Shown here in pieces: positions 30,271-40,820 of a stretch of DNA of 64,000 nt. How positions within the stretch are numbered: position 1 is the first letter of the stretch; each line of letters opens with the position of its first letter. Origin of the DNA: Nitrospirae bacterium JdFR-85 (lineage in GTDB: Bacteria; Nitrospirota; Thermodesulfovibrionia; Thermodesulfovibrionales; JdFR-85). The position numbers and the translations under genes were made by a program. The notes under the pieces are model-generated. The model ran no database searches and was not told the origin of the DNA. It saw only the letters and a list, made by a program, of their open reading frames with translations. Location: positions 62,186-126,185 of the forward strand of contig MTOU01000013.1 of the NCBI GenBank assembly GCA_002011745.1, written 5' to 3'.

Positions 30271-31048
30271 AATGGTTTCACAAATGAAGGCTGTTGTGAT
30301 AATACCTGCAAGATATGGAGCAACCAGATTCCCTGGGAAGGTGATAGCACCGCTTCTGGGTAAACCCCTAATACAGCATGTGTATAATGCCTGCAGAAGA
30401 GCTACTCTGGTGGATGAGGTAACAGTGGCTACCGATTCAGAGGAAGTCCTCCGTGTTGTCCAGTCTTTTGGGGGGAAAGGGGTACTCACCTCAGCAGAGC
30501 ATCCTTCAGGGACAGATAGGATTGCTGAGGTAGCCAGAGGGCTTGAGTGTGATGTGGTGGTAAATGTTCAAGGTGATGAACCCCTCATAAATGGTGAGAT
30601 GGTTGATGAAGTTGTAAGGCTTCTTGAGGACCAAAGGGCAGATATGGGCACACTGGTGAAGAAAACCAGTAGCTTAGAGGAGATATTTGACCCGAATGTG
30701 GTAAAGGCGGTATTTGACAGAGAAGGATTTGCCCTTTATTTCTCAAGGGCTCCAATACCTTTTTACAGGGGAAAGATCAGACCCACAGGTGGCTTCAGTT
30801 TCGAACCAGAAGATACCATCTATGCTTACAAACATATTGGTATCTATAGCTACAGAAAGGGGGTTTTACTCAGACTCACTGAACTACCTCAATCTGAGCT
30901 CGAGAAGGCAGAAAAACTGGAGCAACTCAGGGCCTTAGAGGCTGGATTCAGGATAAAGGTGGCAGAGACCCCCTATGAAACTGTGGGGGTGGATGTGCCA
31001 GAGGATCTAAAAAAGGCAGAAAGCTATCTAAAAAAACTCTGGGTATAA
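30271..31048 (+). CDS. kdsB: 3-deoxy-manno-octulosonate cytidylyltransferase
   Basis: VVIIPARYGATRFPGKVIAPLLGKPLIQHVY, NVQGDEPLI, YFSRAPIPF. Confidence 0.95.
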
Positions 31049-31072
31049 ATCAAATGTAATCTGGTATAATAA

Positions 31073-32767
<1,695 letters not shown>

Positions 32768-32769
32768 CA

Positions 32770-33171
32770 ATGGCAGGTAAACTGGGCAGAGACAGAGAGG
32801 TGATGAGCGAGATAAATGTGATTCCCTTGGTGGATGTGATGCTTGTACTACTCATTATATTTATGGTTACTGCCCCAATGCTCAAAGTGGGCCTTGATGT
32901 AGATCTACCTCAGGCCAAGGGCAAACAACTACCCACAGAAGAAAGACTGACTGTGGTAATAAATAAAAAGGGAGATATATTTCTAAATGAGAAGAGGGTG
33001 AGTCTGGAGGAACTGCATAGGAGGCTGAAGGCTATAAGCAAGCGTAACCCTAATCTATTTCTGAAGGCAGACAGAAGGGTACCTTATGGGAAGGTGGCAA
33101 AGGTGATGGCAGAGATAAAGGATGCAGGTATAGAAAAGGTTGGGCTTGTAACCGAACCTCTTAGGAGATGA
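32770..33171 (+). CDS. tolR: ExbD/TolR family protein
   Basis: INVIPLVDVMLVLLIIFMVTAPML. Confidence 0.9.
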   Translation: MAGKLGRDREVMSEINVIPLVDVMLVLLIIFMVTAPMLKVGLDVDLPQAKGKQLPTEERLTVVINKKGDIFLNEKRVSLEELHRRLKAISKRNPNLFLKADRRVPYGKVAKVMAEIKDAGIEKVGLVTEPLRR

Positions 33172-33872
33172 GTGAATTCAGTTTAAAAACTGCTGCAGTG
33201 TTATCTCTTATACTTCATGCGTTTTTTTTTATAACAGCAATTGCGGTGATAAGAAAGCCCTCTCGTCTAACACTGCCAGAGCCCTATACAGTAAAACTCG
33301 TCTCACCATCAGAACTCAGAAAGACAGGCATCAAGAAAGGCAGAAGTATTACTGCAATAAAAGAGATAAAAAAGAAGAGACAGGCTATACTGAGAAAGAA
33401 GAAGTCTATAGTGATTGAAGAGAAAAAACCTCCCAAGAAGGCTGTGCCGAAAAAGAAGACTCTTTCAGAGAAGATAAGTGTTGAAGACAGAATTGCTGCA
33501 TTAAGGGCCAAGAAGAGGATAGAAAAGATTGTTCAACTGAGAAGAGAGGTGCTGGTTAACAGGACTGCTAAAGGAAAGACTTCTGAGCCTGCAGGAAAGG
33601 GTGGCAGAAGCACCACTGCGGGGGGTTACGAGGCGCTTATAAAAGAGAGGATATGGGGGGAGTGGGTTCTGCCAGAGTTCCTGAATGTAGAGGGGCTTGA
33701 AGCACTCATCAGGATCAGGATTCATAAGGATGGAAGGATTGAGATTGTGAAGGTTGAGGAGTCATCAAACAACAGCCTTTTTGACCGTTCAGCCCTCAGG
33801 GCGATACAGAAGGCATCACCCCTTCCTCCACCACCGAGATCATTAGAGGTCTATCTGAGGTTCAGACCATGA
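33168..33872 (+). CDS. TonB/TolA-like energy-transducing protein
   Basis: N-terminal TM, Lys-rich linker, TonB C-terminal-like LIRIRIHKDGRIEIVKVEESSNNSLFDRSALRAIQKASPLPPPP. Confidence 0.87.
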   Translation: MSEFSLKTAAVLSLILHAFFFITAIAVIRKPSRLTLPEPYTVKLVSPSELRKTGIKKGRSITAIKEIKKKRQAILRKKKSIVIEEKKPPKKAVPKKKTLSEKISVEDRIAALRAKKRIEKIVQLRREVLVNRTAKGKTSEPAGKGGRSTTAGGYEALIKERIWGEWVLPEFLNVEGLEALIRIRIHKDGRIEIVKVEESSNNSLFDRSALRAIQKASPLPPPPRSLEVYLRFRP

Positions 33873-35128
33873 GAATACTGCTAATCAGCCTGATACTATT
33901 GGTACTGCTGCCACTTGATGCTCTATCAAGAATAATCATTGATATCACCTCTCCAGGGTTCAGACAGTTGCCTGTGGCGATATATGATTTTGTTGGCTCA
34001 AAAGCAGGCAGTAAAATCTCAGAGATCATTAGGGATGACCTTGAGTACTCAGGAGTCTTTGATATAGTAAATAAAGATGCCTACATTGAGACAGCACTTC
34101 CTGTATTTAACCCATCGAATTGGACACCTCTTGGTGTGGAGGTGGTTGTGAAGGGCTCTACAGTTGAGGAGGCAGATGAACTGAAGGCGACTGTTTATAT
34201 ATACGATGTGGTTGAGGCGAGGAAGATACTTCAGAAGAAATATGCAAGTAAAAAGAAGTATATAAGGTTACTTGCCCATACAATTGCAAATGATATCTAT
34301 AAAGAGGTTACAGGACATGACAGTGTCTTCACAACCAAGATAGCCTTTATTGCCAAGAAGGGAAATAAACACGGGATATTCATAATGGACTGGGATGGTA
34401 AGAGGATACGGGATACAGGAATAAGAGCTGGCCTTATTGTTTCTCTTCACTGGGCAGAAGACCCTTGGAGGATTGTATACTCTTCAGAACGTGGAAAGAG
34501 ATGGGGTATATATCTTGTTGATTTCAAGAAAAAGAGAGAACGTCTCCTTTACAGCCCCCCAGGTGTTAATATAGCAGGAGATTTTATCCCTGGTGAGAGG
34601 GCCTTTTTACTGTCTTCATCAAAGGCAGGCTCTCCTGATCTCTATATCTATTATCTCGACAAAAGAAAGACAAAGCGTCTCACCAGACGTCGTGGCATTG
34701 AGATATCACCTTCAGTATCTCCTGATGGAAAGGAGATAGCCTTTGTCTCTGATCATGCAGGCTCTCCCCAAATATATATAATGAATATAGAAGGTTCAGG
34801 ACTAAGAAGACTTACTTATCAGGGCAGCTATAATACCTCTCCCACATGGTCTCCCAAGGGAGACAGAATCGCCTATGTAGGAATGAGAGGGGGTAAGAAC
34901 CAGATATTTATCATAAAACCTGATGGAACAGACCCAATACAACTAACAGAAGTAGGAAACAATGAAGATCCTTCTTTCTCACCTGATGGGAGATTCATAG
35001 CCTTCACTTCTGACAGGGATGGCTACAAGAGGGTCTATATAATGAGGGCAAATGGGGAGGCTCAGAAACCCCTCTCACCCTCTAAGCTCACTGCCTTTGG
35101 ACCTAAGTGGAGACCTGAGAAGAGATGA
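33869..35128 (+). CDS. tolB: Tol-Pal system protein TolB
   Basis: Signal peptide; repeated beta-propeller SPDGKEIAFVSDHAGSPQIYIM / SPKGDRIAYVG / SPDGRFIAFTSDRDG. Confidence 0.94.
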   Translation: MRILLISLILLVLLPLDALSRIIIDITSPGFRQLPVAIYDFVGSKAGSKISEIIRDDLEYSGVFDIVNKDAYIETALPVFNPSNWTPLGVEVVVKGSTVEEADELKATVYIYDVVEARKILQKKYASKKKYIRLLAHTIANDIYKEVTGHDSVFTTKIAFIAKKGNKHGIFIMDWDGKRIRDTGIRAGLIVSLHWAEDPWRIVYSSERGKRWGIYLVDFKKKRERLLYSPPGVNIAGDFIPGERAFLLSSSKAGSPDLYIYYLDKRKTKRLTRRRGIEISPSVSPDGKEIAFVSDHAGSPQIYIMNIEGSGLRRLTYQGSYNTSPTWSPKGDRIAYVGMRGGKNQIFIIKPDGTDPIQLTEVGNNEDPSFSPDGRFIAFTSDRDGYKRVYIMRANGEAQKPLSPSKLTAFGPKWRPEKR

Positions 35129-35140
35129 GAAGGAGGTTTT

Positions 35141-35713
35141 ATGATTGAAGAGCTGGTAAGGAAAAATAGAAGTGTAAGAAGATTCTATGAAGAACGGTTT
35201 ATATCTCGTGAGACCCTTGAAGGGCTTGTTGATCTTGCAAGACTTTCACCATCCGCAGGCAATCTCCAGCCCCTAAAGTATATACTATCCAATACTGCTG
35301 AGAAGAATGAGAAGATATTTCCATGTCTGGCATGGGCAGCCTATCTTAAAGACTGGCCTGGTCCTCCGAAGGGAGAAAGACCCTCCGCTTATATAGTGAT
35401 CCTTGGTGACAGGGAGATAACCAATAACTTCTTCTGTGACCATGGAATTGCTGCTCAGAGCATTCTGCTTGGTGCAAGGCAGCAGGGCCTTGGTGGTTGT
35501 ATAATTGGTTCAATAAACAGAGAGCGTTTAAGAGAGGCCTTGAATATCCCTGAGAGGTTTGAGATACTACTTGTGATTGCCCTTGGTATTCCAAAAGAAG
35601 AAGTGGTTATAGAAGAGATAGGCCCTGGGGAGAGTATCAAGTACTGGAGAGATGAAAAGGGGGTCCACCATGTGCCTAAGAGAAGACTGAAGGACATAAT
35701 ACTTGAGCTTTAA
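35141..35713 (+). CDS. Nitroreductase family protein
   Basis: RKNRSVRRFYEE, LARLSPSAGNLQPLKYI, GARQQGLGGCIIG, LGIPKEE. Confidence 0.9.
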   Translation: MIEELVRKNRSVRRFYEERFISRETLEGLVDLARLSPSAGNLQPLKYILSNTAEKNEKIFPCLAWAAYLKDWPGPPKGERPSAYIVILGDREITNNFFCDHGIAAQSILLGARQQGLGGCIIGSINRERLREALNIPERFEILLVIALGIPKEEVVIEEIGPGESIKYWRDEKGVHHVPKRRLKDIILEL

Positions 35714-35721
35714 AAAAGAAG

Positions 35722-35740
35722 GGGGAGGCAAAGCCTCCCC
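35722..35740 (-). terminator. Intrinsic terminator for the porin gene (minus strand)
   Basis: GGGGAGGC-AAA-GCCTCCCC hairpin; on minus strand followed by CTTCTTTTTTA. Confidence 0.8.
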
Positions 35741-35746
35741 AGGTAT

Positions 35747-37483
35747 TTAGAATCTCACATCAAAGGTGAAGTATATATCATGGGCATTTTTCAGAGGAGG
35801 CATAAATTGTGGACTCTCTGCAGTAAGATCATCAATCCGCTGGGGTGAACCTATCCATGAGTTACTGCCTGTGTAGTCAAAGTCATAGTATTGGTAACCC
35901 AACCTCAGATATGCTTTACCCAGTTTTGCCACAGGGATTTCTGGAAGTTCCTGAATGATATACACCTCATATACATCTCCTCGGGTGCCGAGTTTATTTG
36001 TCCATAAGTCATCAGAGGCAGGCCCAAAGGTCACCCAATATTTTGAACCATGATTAAACTCGAGGCCTATCTTTGTACCTGTCTTGGTGAGGTCATATCT
36101 TGCTCCTATGTAGAACATCTGTCCAGTATGGGAGTCTTTATCCACTGGCAGACCTGTGTTTGGATCAATATTGTAGAGCAGTCCTGCGAGGGGTGCATCG
36201 GGAATCATTGCAACAGTATCAGGTATCATGTCACCATTGGTATCGATCGGCTGAAGGATATCCATCCTAAGCACCTCATCAGAGGGATGTACCACAGACA
36301 GGGCAGCTGCCCCAAAGAGATTCAGGTCACCAGGGCCGATCCTCTCAAACCTTGCCATGACCATGCCTCCATACTGATCAATGTCTCCAAGGTTCGCACT
36401 TACACCAGAATCAGGGAATGTATCAAATATGCTGAAGGCCCTGTTCCATTGTAGTTCCACACGAAAACTGTCTGTATTAAGAGGAACTACGTTTATACCT
36501 ATAAAGTTGACATCACTGGGACTGCTGTCACCAGGAAGATCGGTCCTGAAACCACTGTCAAAACCCTTACCATAACAGAGCTTTGCATAGAATCCTGGTA
36601 GTGCCTCAATATAAGGGGCCACACCAATTGTAAGACCATCAAAGGCATAATCAATCAGAAAGGATGGTACTCCTGCTGTGCCAAGCTTATCCTCATTCTG
36701 TCTCAGATTTCCTGGAACACCACCAGTGGATGGTCTCCTTCCCACAGAAAACCATACTGGAAGATCAAAGATGTTACTCCAGGTTGCATAGGCATAGTCA
36801 ACCCTGAGTATATTGTCCTGGGGAATATGACCTGTTGTACCATCAAAGGGTGCTCCCTCTGGGATCATTCTGTCAGCAAAGAATCCTTCAGCAGCAACAG
36901 GGCCTGAGGTCTGATGCCCCCATACCTTGTACATATTCAGTCTTGCCTTAACAGAGATATTCTCTGTCACCTGTGCCCTCAGTTTAAGCCTGAACCGGTT
37001 AAGAAACACTGTATCATTCTTCACATCATAATCCCTCATGAAGGCTGCATTTGACTGGATACCCTGTAATGTAGCCATATCAATGGGAACCCCAATTGTG
37101 TTTGCTCCATTAGGCAGAGTGACAGGAATGACATTTCCGAACATAACCTGCTGCTGAAAGTGTCCATAGAGGCCCTCCCCGAATAGAGGAAAATTGAAAT
37201 GGCTATTTACCGTCCCCTTCAGTGAATCGATCCTGAATCTGTAATCACCACCTATGGTTAGCCATGAAAACTTCTCCACCACCTCCTTAGCCTCCTCCTC
37301 AGCAGCCTCGAGCCTTGACTCACTGGCCTTCTGCTGCATCTGTAATTCATTCATCTGTTTTTTGAGCTCTTCAAGCTGTTGTGTAAGCTTCTGGATTTTC
37401 TGCATCAACTCCTCTGAAGTGGTTCCGAAGGAAGTGGCAGGCAAGACCAACAAGGCCAGCAATACTACAAACAATTGTTTCAT
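35747..37483 (-). CDS. Outer-membrane porin-like protein (DUF3373-type) with N-terminal coiled coil
   Basis: Signal peptide MKQLFVVLLALLVLPATSFG, coiled coil, WLTIGGDYRFRIDSLKG, C-terminal aromatic ...DIYFTFDVRF. Confidence 0.85.
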   Translation of the reverse strand: MKQLFVVLLALLVLPATSFGTTSEELMQKIQKLTQQLEELKKQMNELQMQQKASESRLEAAEEEAKEVVEKFSWLTIGGDYRFRIDSLKGTVNSHFNFPLFGEGLYGHFQQQVMFGNVIPVTLPNGANTIGVPIDMATLQGIQSNAAFMRDYDVKNDTVFLNRFRLKLRAQVTENISVKARLNMYKVWGHQTSGPVAAEGFFADRMIPEGAPFDGTTGHIPQDNILRVDYAYATWSNIFDLPVWFSVGRRPSTGGVPGNLRQNEDKLGTAGVPSFLIDYAFDGLTIGVAPYIEALPGFYAKLCYGKGFDSGFRTDLPGDSSPSDVNFIGINVVPLNTDSFRVELQWNRAFSIFDTFPDSGVSANLGDIDQYGGMVMARFERIGPGDLNLFGAAALSVVHPSDEVLRMDILQPIDTNGDMIPDTVAMIPDAPLAGLLYNIDPNTGLPVDKDSHTGQMFYIGARYDLTKTGTKIGLEFNHGSKYWVTFGPASDDLWTNKLGTRGDVYEVYIIQELPEIPVAKLGKAYLRLGYQYYDFDYTGSNSWIGSPQRIDDLTAESPQFMPPLKNAHDIYFTFDVRF

Positions 37484-37561
37484 AAAGCACCTCCCCTCCC
37501 CTTTTCAGGGTCTTTTAACCAGTAAAACTGGCAATTAGTTTCAAAGTTTAGAATATATTAA

Positions 37562-37590
37562 ATTTTATTACAATATTCTGAAAATGTCAA
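37562..37590 (-). promoter_or_regulatory. Putative sigma70 promoter of the porin gene
   Basis: Minus strand TTGACA - 17 nt - TAAAAT. Confidence 0.65.
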
Positions 37591-37647
37591 CAAAAAAATT
37601 TGTTATATAAAAGAGGCGGAATTGATAGGGTGTATAAAGGAAAGAAG

Positions 37648-38841
37648 CTATTTTATCGGAGAAAGGGATTCATAATATATCTGCCGAAGCAGTTCATCAT
37701 CCACAGGCACGGGCGACAGTGAAAGGGAACCTCCTCCTTCCTGTGCCTTCTTGAGATATTTTACCAGTTCAGGTATATCTTCTTCCGAGAAGCCTACATC
37801 ATGTAGCTTCTCCTTCACACCAAGACTGAATATCCATTCCTCAACCGCCTTGGCAGCATCCTTTGCCTCCTTAGGAGTACCCTTTAGCTTAGGGACAATG
37901 GGCTTCAGTATCTGAGACAGCACATCCCCTTTTGCAGGATATATAGTCTTAATCACAGAAGGCAGCAGTATACTTAAGCCAAGGCCATGGGCAAGTTCAG
38001 GTCTTACTGCGCTCAGGGTATGCTCCATAGGGTGGGTGAGATGTACTACTGCACAATCGATTGCTATACCACCAAGTACAGAGGCATAAAGAAGCCAGTA
38101 TCGGGCTTCCAGGTTAGAGAGATCATCAACTGCAACGGGCAACCACCTTGCGACCAACTCTACCACCTCACGAGCGAGCATTACCGTATAGGCAGAGGCA
38201 AGAGTAGTTGTTGCTGCCTCTATTGCATGATTCAGGGTGTCAAGAGAGGTATAAAGGACTTTCCTTAGAGAAAGGGTAAGGGTAAATGTAGGGTCATCTA
38301 TTGCATACTGGGGGTATATACAATCAAAGCCTATCCCTGATTTATCCTTATCCTCTGGAATGGTTGCAACTGCATAACGGTCAACCTCCGAGCCTGTACC
38401 ATGGGTGAGGTTTACAGCCACAACAGGAAGGGCCTCAAGGGGTGTGAATCTCTTCCTATAGAGATCTCTCGCTGTTCTGTCAGGATGTCTCAGAAGCACC
38501 GCTACTGCCTTTGAAGAATCCAGTGGACTGCCGCCTCCTATCCCGACCACTGCCTGAGGCTGTATCTCCTTTACCATCTTAACTGCATCATCAAGCTGCT
38601 CCACAGTGGGATTTGCTTTTATTCCATCGTAATGAGCATATTCTATATTTAATGCCTCAAGCAGGGGTTTAATCTTCTCCCAAACACCGCTTTTTCTGTA
38701 AGATGATCTGCCTGTTATAATGGCCACCCGGCTTATACCCATCTTTTTGTATCTCTCCATTATCTCAGGAAGGTGCTCTATCGCGCCAATACCAAAGTAG
38801 TTAACAGAGCCACACCTCAACTCTACAACTTTGCTCTCCAC
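37648..38841 (-). CDS. Iron-containing alcohol dehydrogenase
   Basis: VVGIGGGSPLDSSKAVAV, NLTHGTGSEVDRYAV, LDTLNHAIEA, HPMEHTLSAVRPELAHGLGLSILLP. Confidence 0.92.
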   Translation of the reverse strand: MESKVVELRCGSVNYFGIGAIEHLPEIMERYKKMGISRVAIITGRSSYRKSGVWEKIKPLLEALNIEYAHYDGIKANPTVEQLDDAVKMVKEIQPQAVVGIGGGSPLDSSKAVAVLLRHPDRTARDLYRKRFTPLEALPVVAVNLTHGTGSEVDRYAVATIPEDKDKSGIGFDCIYPQYAIDDPTFTLTLSLRKVLYTSLDTLNHAIEAATTTLASAYTVMLAREVVELVARWLPVAVDDLSNLEARYWLLYASVLGGIAIDCAVVHLTHPMEHTLSAVRPELAHGLGLSILLPSVIKTIYPAKGDVLSQILKPIVPKLKGTPKEAKDAAKAVEEWIFSLGVKEKLHDVGFSEEDIPELVKYLKKAQEGGGSLSLSPVPVDDELLRQIYYESLSPIK

Positions 38842-38922
38842 GATACCCTCCTCTTGTATATGTAGACACTGTTAATAATATTTTTATATTTTACCATACC
38901 CTCTGTTATATAATAAGATACT

Positions 38923-39096
38923 ATGGCAGAGAAAAAAGAAAATGTGAAGAGCATCAAATCTGAGCTGATTAGAAAGAGATATCTCTACAGAGAGATGATT
39001 CTGAAAAGAAAGGCATCTCTATCCCACAGGGCTGCTATAAAACTCATAGGCCCTGACACAGCCTATCATCTCTATAGATACAGGGACAACGGATGA
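38923..39096 (+). CDS. Small basic protein (57 aa) of unknown function, coupled to mutL
   Basis: MAEKKENVKSIKSELIRKRYLYREMILKRKASLSHRAAIKLIGPDTAYHLYRYRDNG*; ends in ATGA overlap with mutL start; absent from supplied ORF track. Confidence 0.6.
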   Translation: MAEKKENVKSIKSELIRKRYLYREMILKRKASLSHRAAIKLIGPDTAYHLYRYRDNG

Positions 39097-40754
39097 GAAG
39101 GATCAGAATCCTGCCAGAGTCCTTACAGGATAAAATAGCAGCAGGAGAGGTAATAGAAAGGCCCGCCTCTGTGGTAAAGGAACTTCTTGAGAACTCTCTT
39201 GATGCAGGTGCCACAGAGATACATATAGAGGTTCTTGGCTCAGGTAAGAGGTTGATAAAGGTAGCAGACAATGGAAGCGGCATTCTCCGGGATGATCTTG
39301 AACTCTGTTTCCTTAGGTATGCCACAAGTAAGATACTCTCAGAGGAAGACCTTTATAAGATAAAAACTTTGGGATTCAGAGGTGAGGCACTCTCATCCAT
39401 AGCCTCGGTCTCAAAGATGAGGATCACATCACAGGCAGAAGCTGAAGAGGTGGGGGGTTTTATTGAACTCTCAGCCGGCAAACTCCTCAACAAGGGCCCT
39501 GCCACATGCAGAGGTACTGTTGTGGAAGTGAGAGACCTCTTCTTTAATACCCCTGCAAGAAAAAAATTCCTAAAATCAGACAAGACAGAACTCTATCATA
39601 TTATCTCTACCATAACAGAAATATCTCTTGCACATCCAGGAGTCTCTTTTCTGCTTCTGGTTGACAGACAAGAGACCTTGAATCTTCCAAAGGCAAAAGA
39701 CCTGAAAGAGAGACTTCAGCAGGTCTATGGTAATGAGACCATAGAAGGTCTCATCGAGGTCTTCAAAGGCACTCTACACATGTTTATCTCTAAGGAAGGG
39801 CACTTTCATTCCACAAGGGTGAACCAGCATGTATTCATTAATAGGAGACCTGTACGGGACCCTATCATAAAGAATGCCATATACAGAGGATATGGCATTC
39901 TTCTGCCAGCAGATAAACATCCCGAGTTTTTTGTATATTTGTACCTTTCTCCTGAAGATGTGGACTTCAATGTACATCCTACAAAAAGAGAGGTGAGATT
40001 CAGGGATAGAGAAAGCATCTACAGGAGGATCTACTTTACAGTGAAAGACCTTTTGCAAAAAGAAGAACCCACAGGAGTCAGGGAATCCCGAAGAGAGAAA
40101 ACCACTCCTGTTGAAGTAAAATCTACATACAAGGAGTCTCCTGAGACCCCTTATGAGCAGATCGCGATAAGAGAGACCGAAGAATCTTTCGATACAAAGA
40201 AGAAGTTTCTCCTCATAGGCGAGGTCTTTTTTGCCTACTCAGAGGGTAAAGGAATTACCATTGTTGACTATCATGCAGCACATGAAAGAATCCTCTATGA
40301 AAGACTGAAGAAGACAGACAATACAGCCTCAGTACAGCTACTCTTCCCAAAACAGATCCGCCTGCCAGAGAAGGAGTTCCGTATTCTTTCAGATCACTTA
40401 AGCACTCTGAAAGAGTTAGGGATTGAGGCAGAGGTTTTTGGAGAAAAGACACTGCTTATAAGGGCTTTGCCTCAGTTTCTACAAGATGTAAGGATTGAGA
40501 ATATCCTCACTGACCTTGCCCATGTCCTTATGGAAGTGGCTGCCTCCTGTCCTGTTGAAGAACTCAGAGATAGGCTTGCAAAGACAATAGCCTGTCATAA
40601 GGCTGTCAGAGGAAAGACACAACTGGATGAACTTGAGATGAGAAGGCTACTCGATGAGTTGAAGGAGATGGAAGACCCAAACCATTGTCCCCATGGCAGA
40701 CCCACAAGGATACACTTTGATATACCACATCTGAGGAAACTATTCCGGCGTTGA
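39093..40754 (+). CDS. mutL: DNA mismatch repair protein MutL
   Basis: RILPESLQDKIAAGEVIERPASVVKELLENSLDAGAT, TLGFRGEALSSIASVS, CPHGRPTRI. Confidence 0.97.
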   Translation: MRRIRILPESLQDKIAAGEVIERPASVVKELLENSLDAGATEIHIEVLGSGKRLIKVADNGSGILRDDLELCFLRYATSKILSEEDLYKIKTLGFRGEALSSIASVSKMRITSQAEAEEVGGFIELSAGKLLNKGPATCRGTVVEVRDLFFNTPARKKFLKSDKTELYHIISTITEISLAHPGVSFLLLVDRQETLNLPKAKDLKERLQQVYGNETIEGLIEVFKGTLHMFISKEGHFHSTRVNQHVFINRRPVRDPIIKNAIYRGYGILLPADKHPEFFVYLYLSPEDVDFNVHPTKREVRFRDRESIYRRIYFTVKDLLQKEEPTGVRESRREKTTPVEVKSTYKESPETPYEQIAIRETEESFDTKKKFLLIGEVFFAYSEGKGITIVDYHAAHERILYERLKKTDNTASVQLLFPKQIRLPEKEFRILSDHLSTLKELGIEAEVFGEKTLLIRALPQFLQDVRIENILTDLAHVLMEVAASCPVEELRDRLAKTIACHKAVRGKTQLDELEMRRLLDELKEMEDPNHCPHGRPTRIHFDIPHLRKLFRR

Positions 40755-40779
40755 CTTAATTCTTAAGAGATTGTATAAT
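40751..40779 (+). promoter_or_regulatory. Putative strong sigma70 promoter of the PilZ-MT/FabG/KS/ACP operon
   Basis: TTGACT - 17 nt - TATAAT; the -35 overlaps the mutL stop codon. Confidence 0.7.
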
Positions 40780-40787
40780 TATTATTA

Positions 40788-40816
40788 AGAAGGAGGGAAA
40801 CATAGAGAAGGAGGGA
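40788..40816 (+). repeat. Tandem direct repeat AGAAGGAGGGA containing two Shine-Dalgarno-like sequences
   Basis: Identical 11-mers at 40788-40798 and 40806-40816 upstream of ATG 40821. Confidence 0.7.
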
Positions 40817-40820
40817 TAAA

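Noticed and set aside
36050-36454. 134-aa plus-strand ORF inside the porin gene
   Set aside because: Antisense shadow without recognisable domain; porin has signal peptide, promoter and terminator
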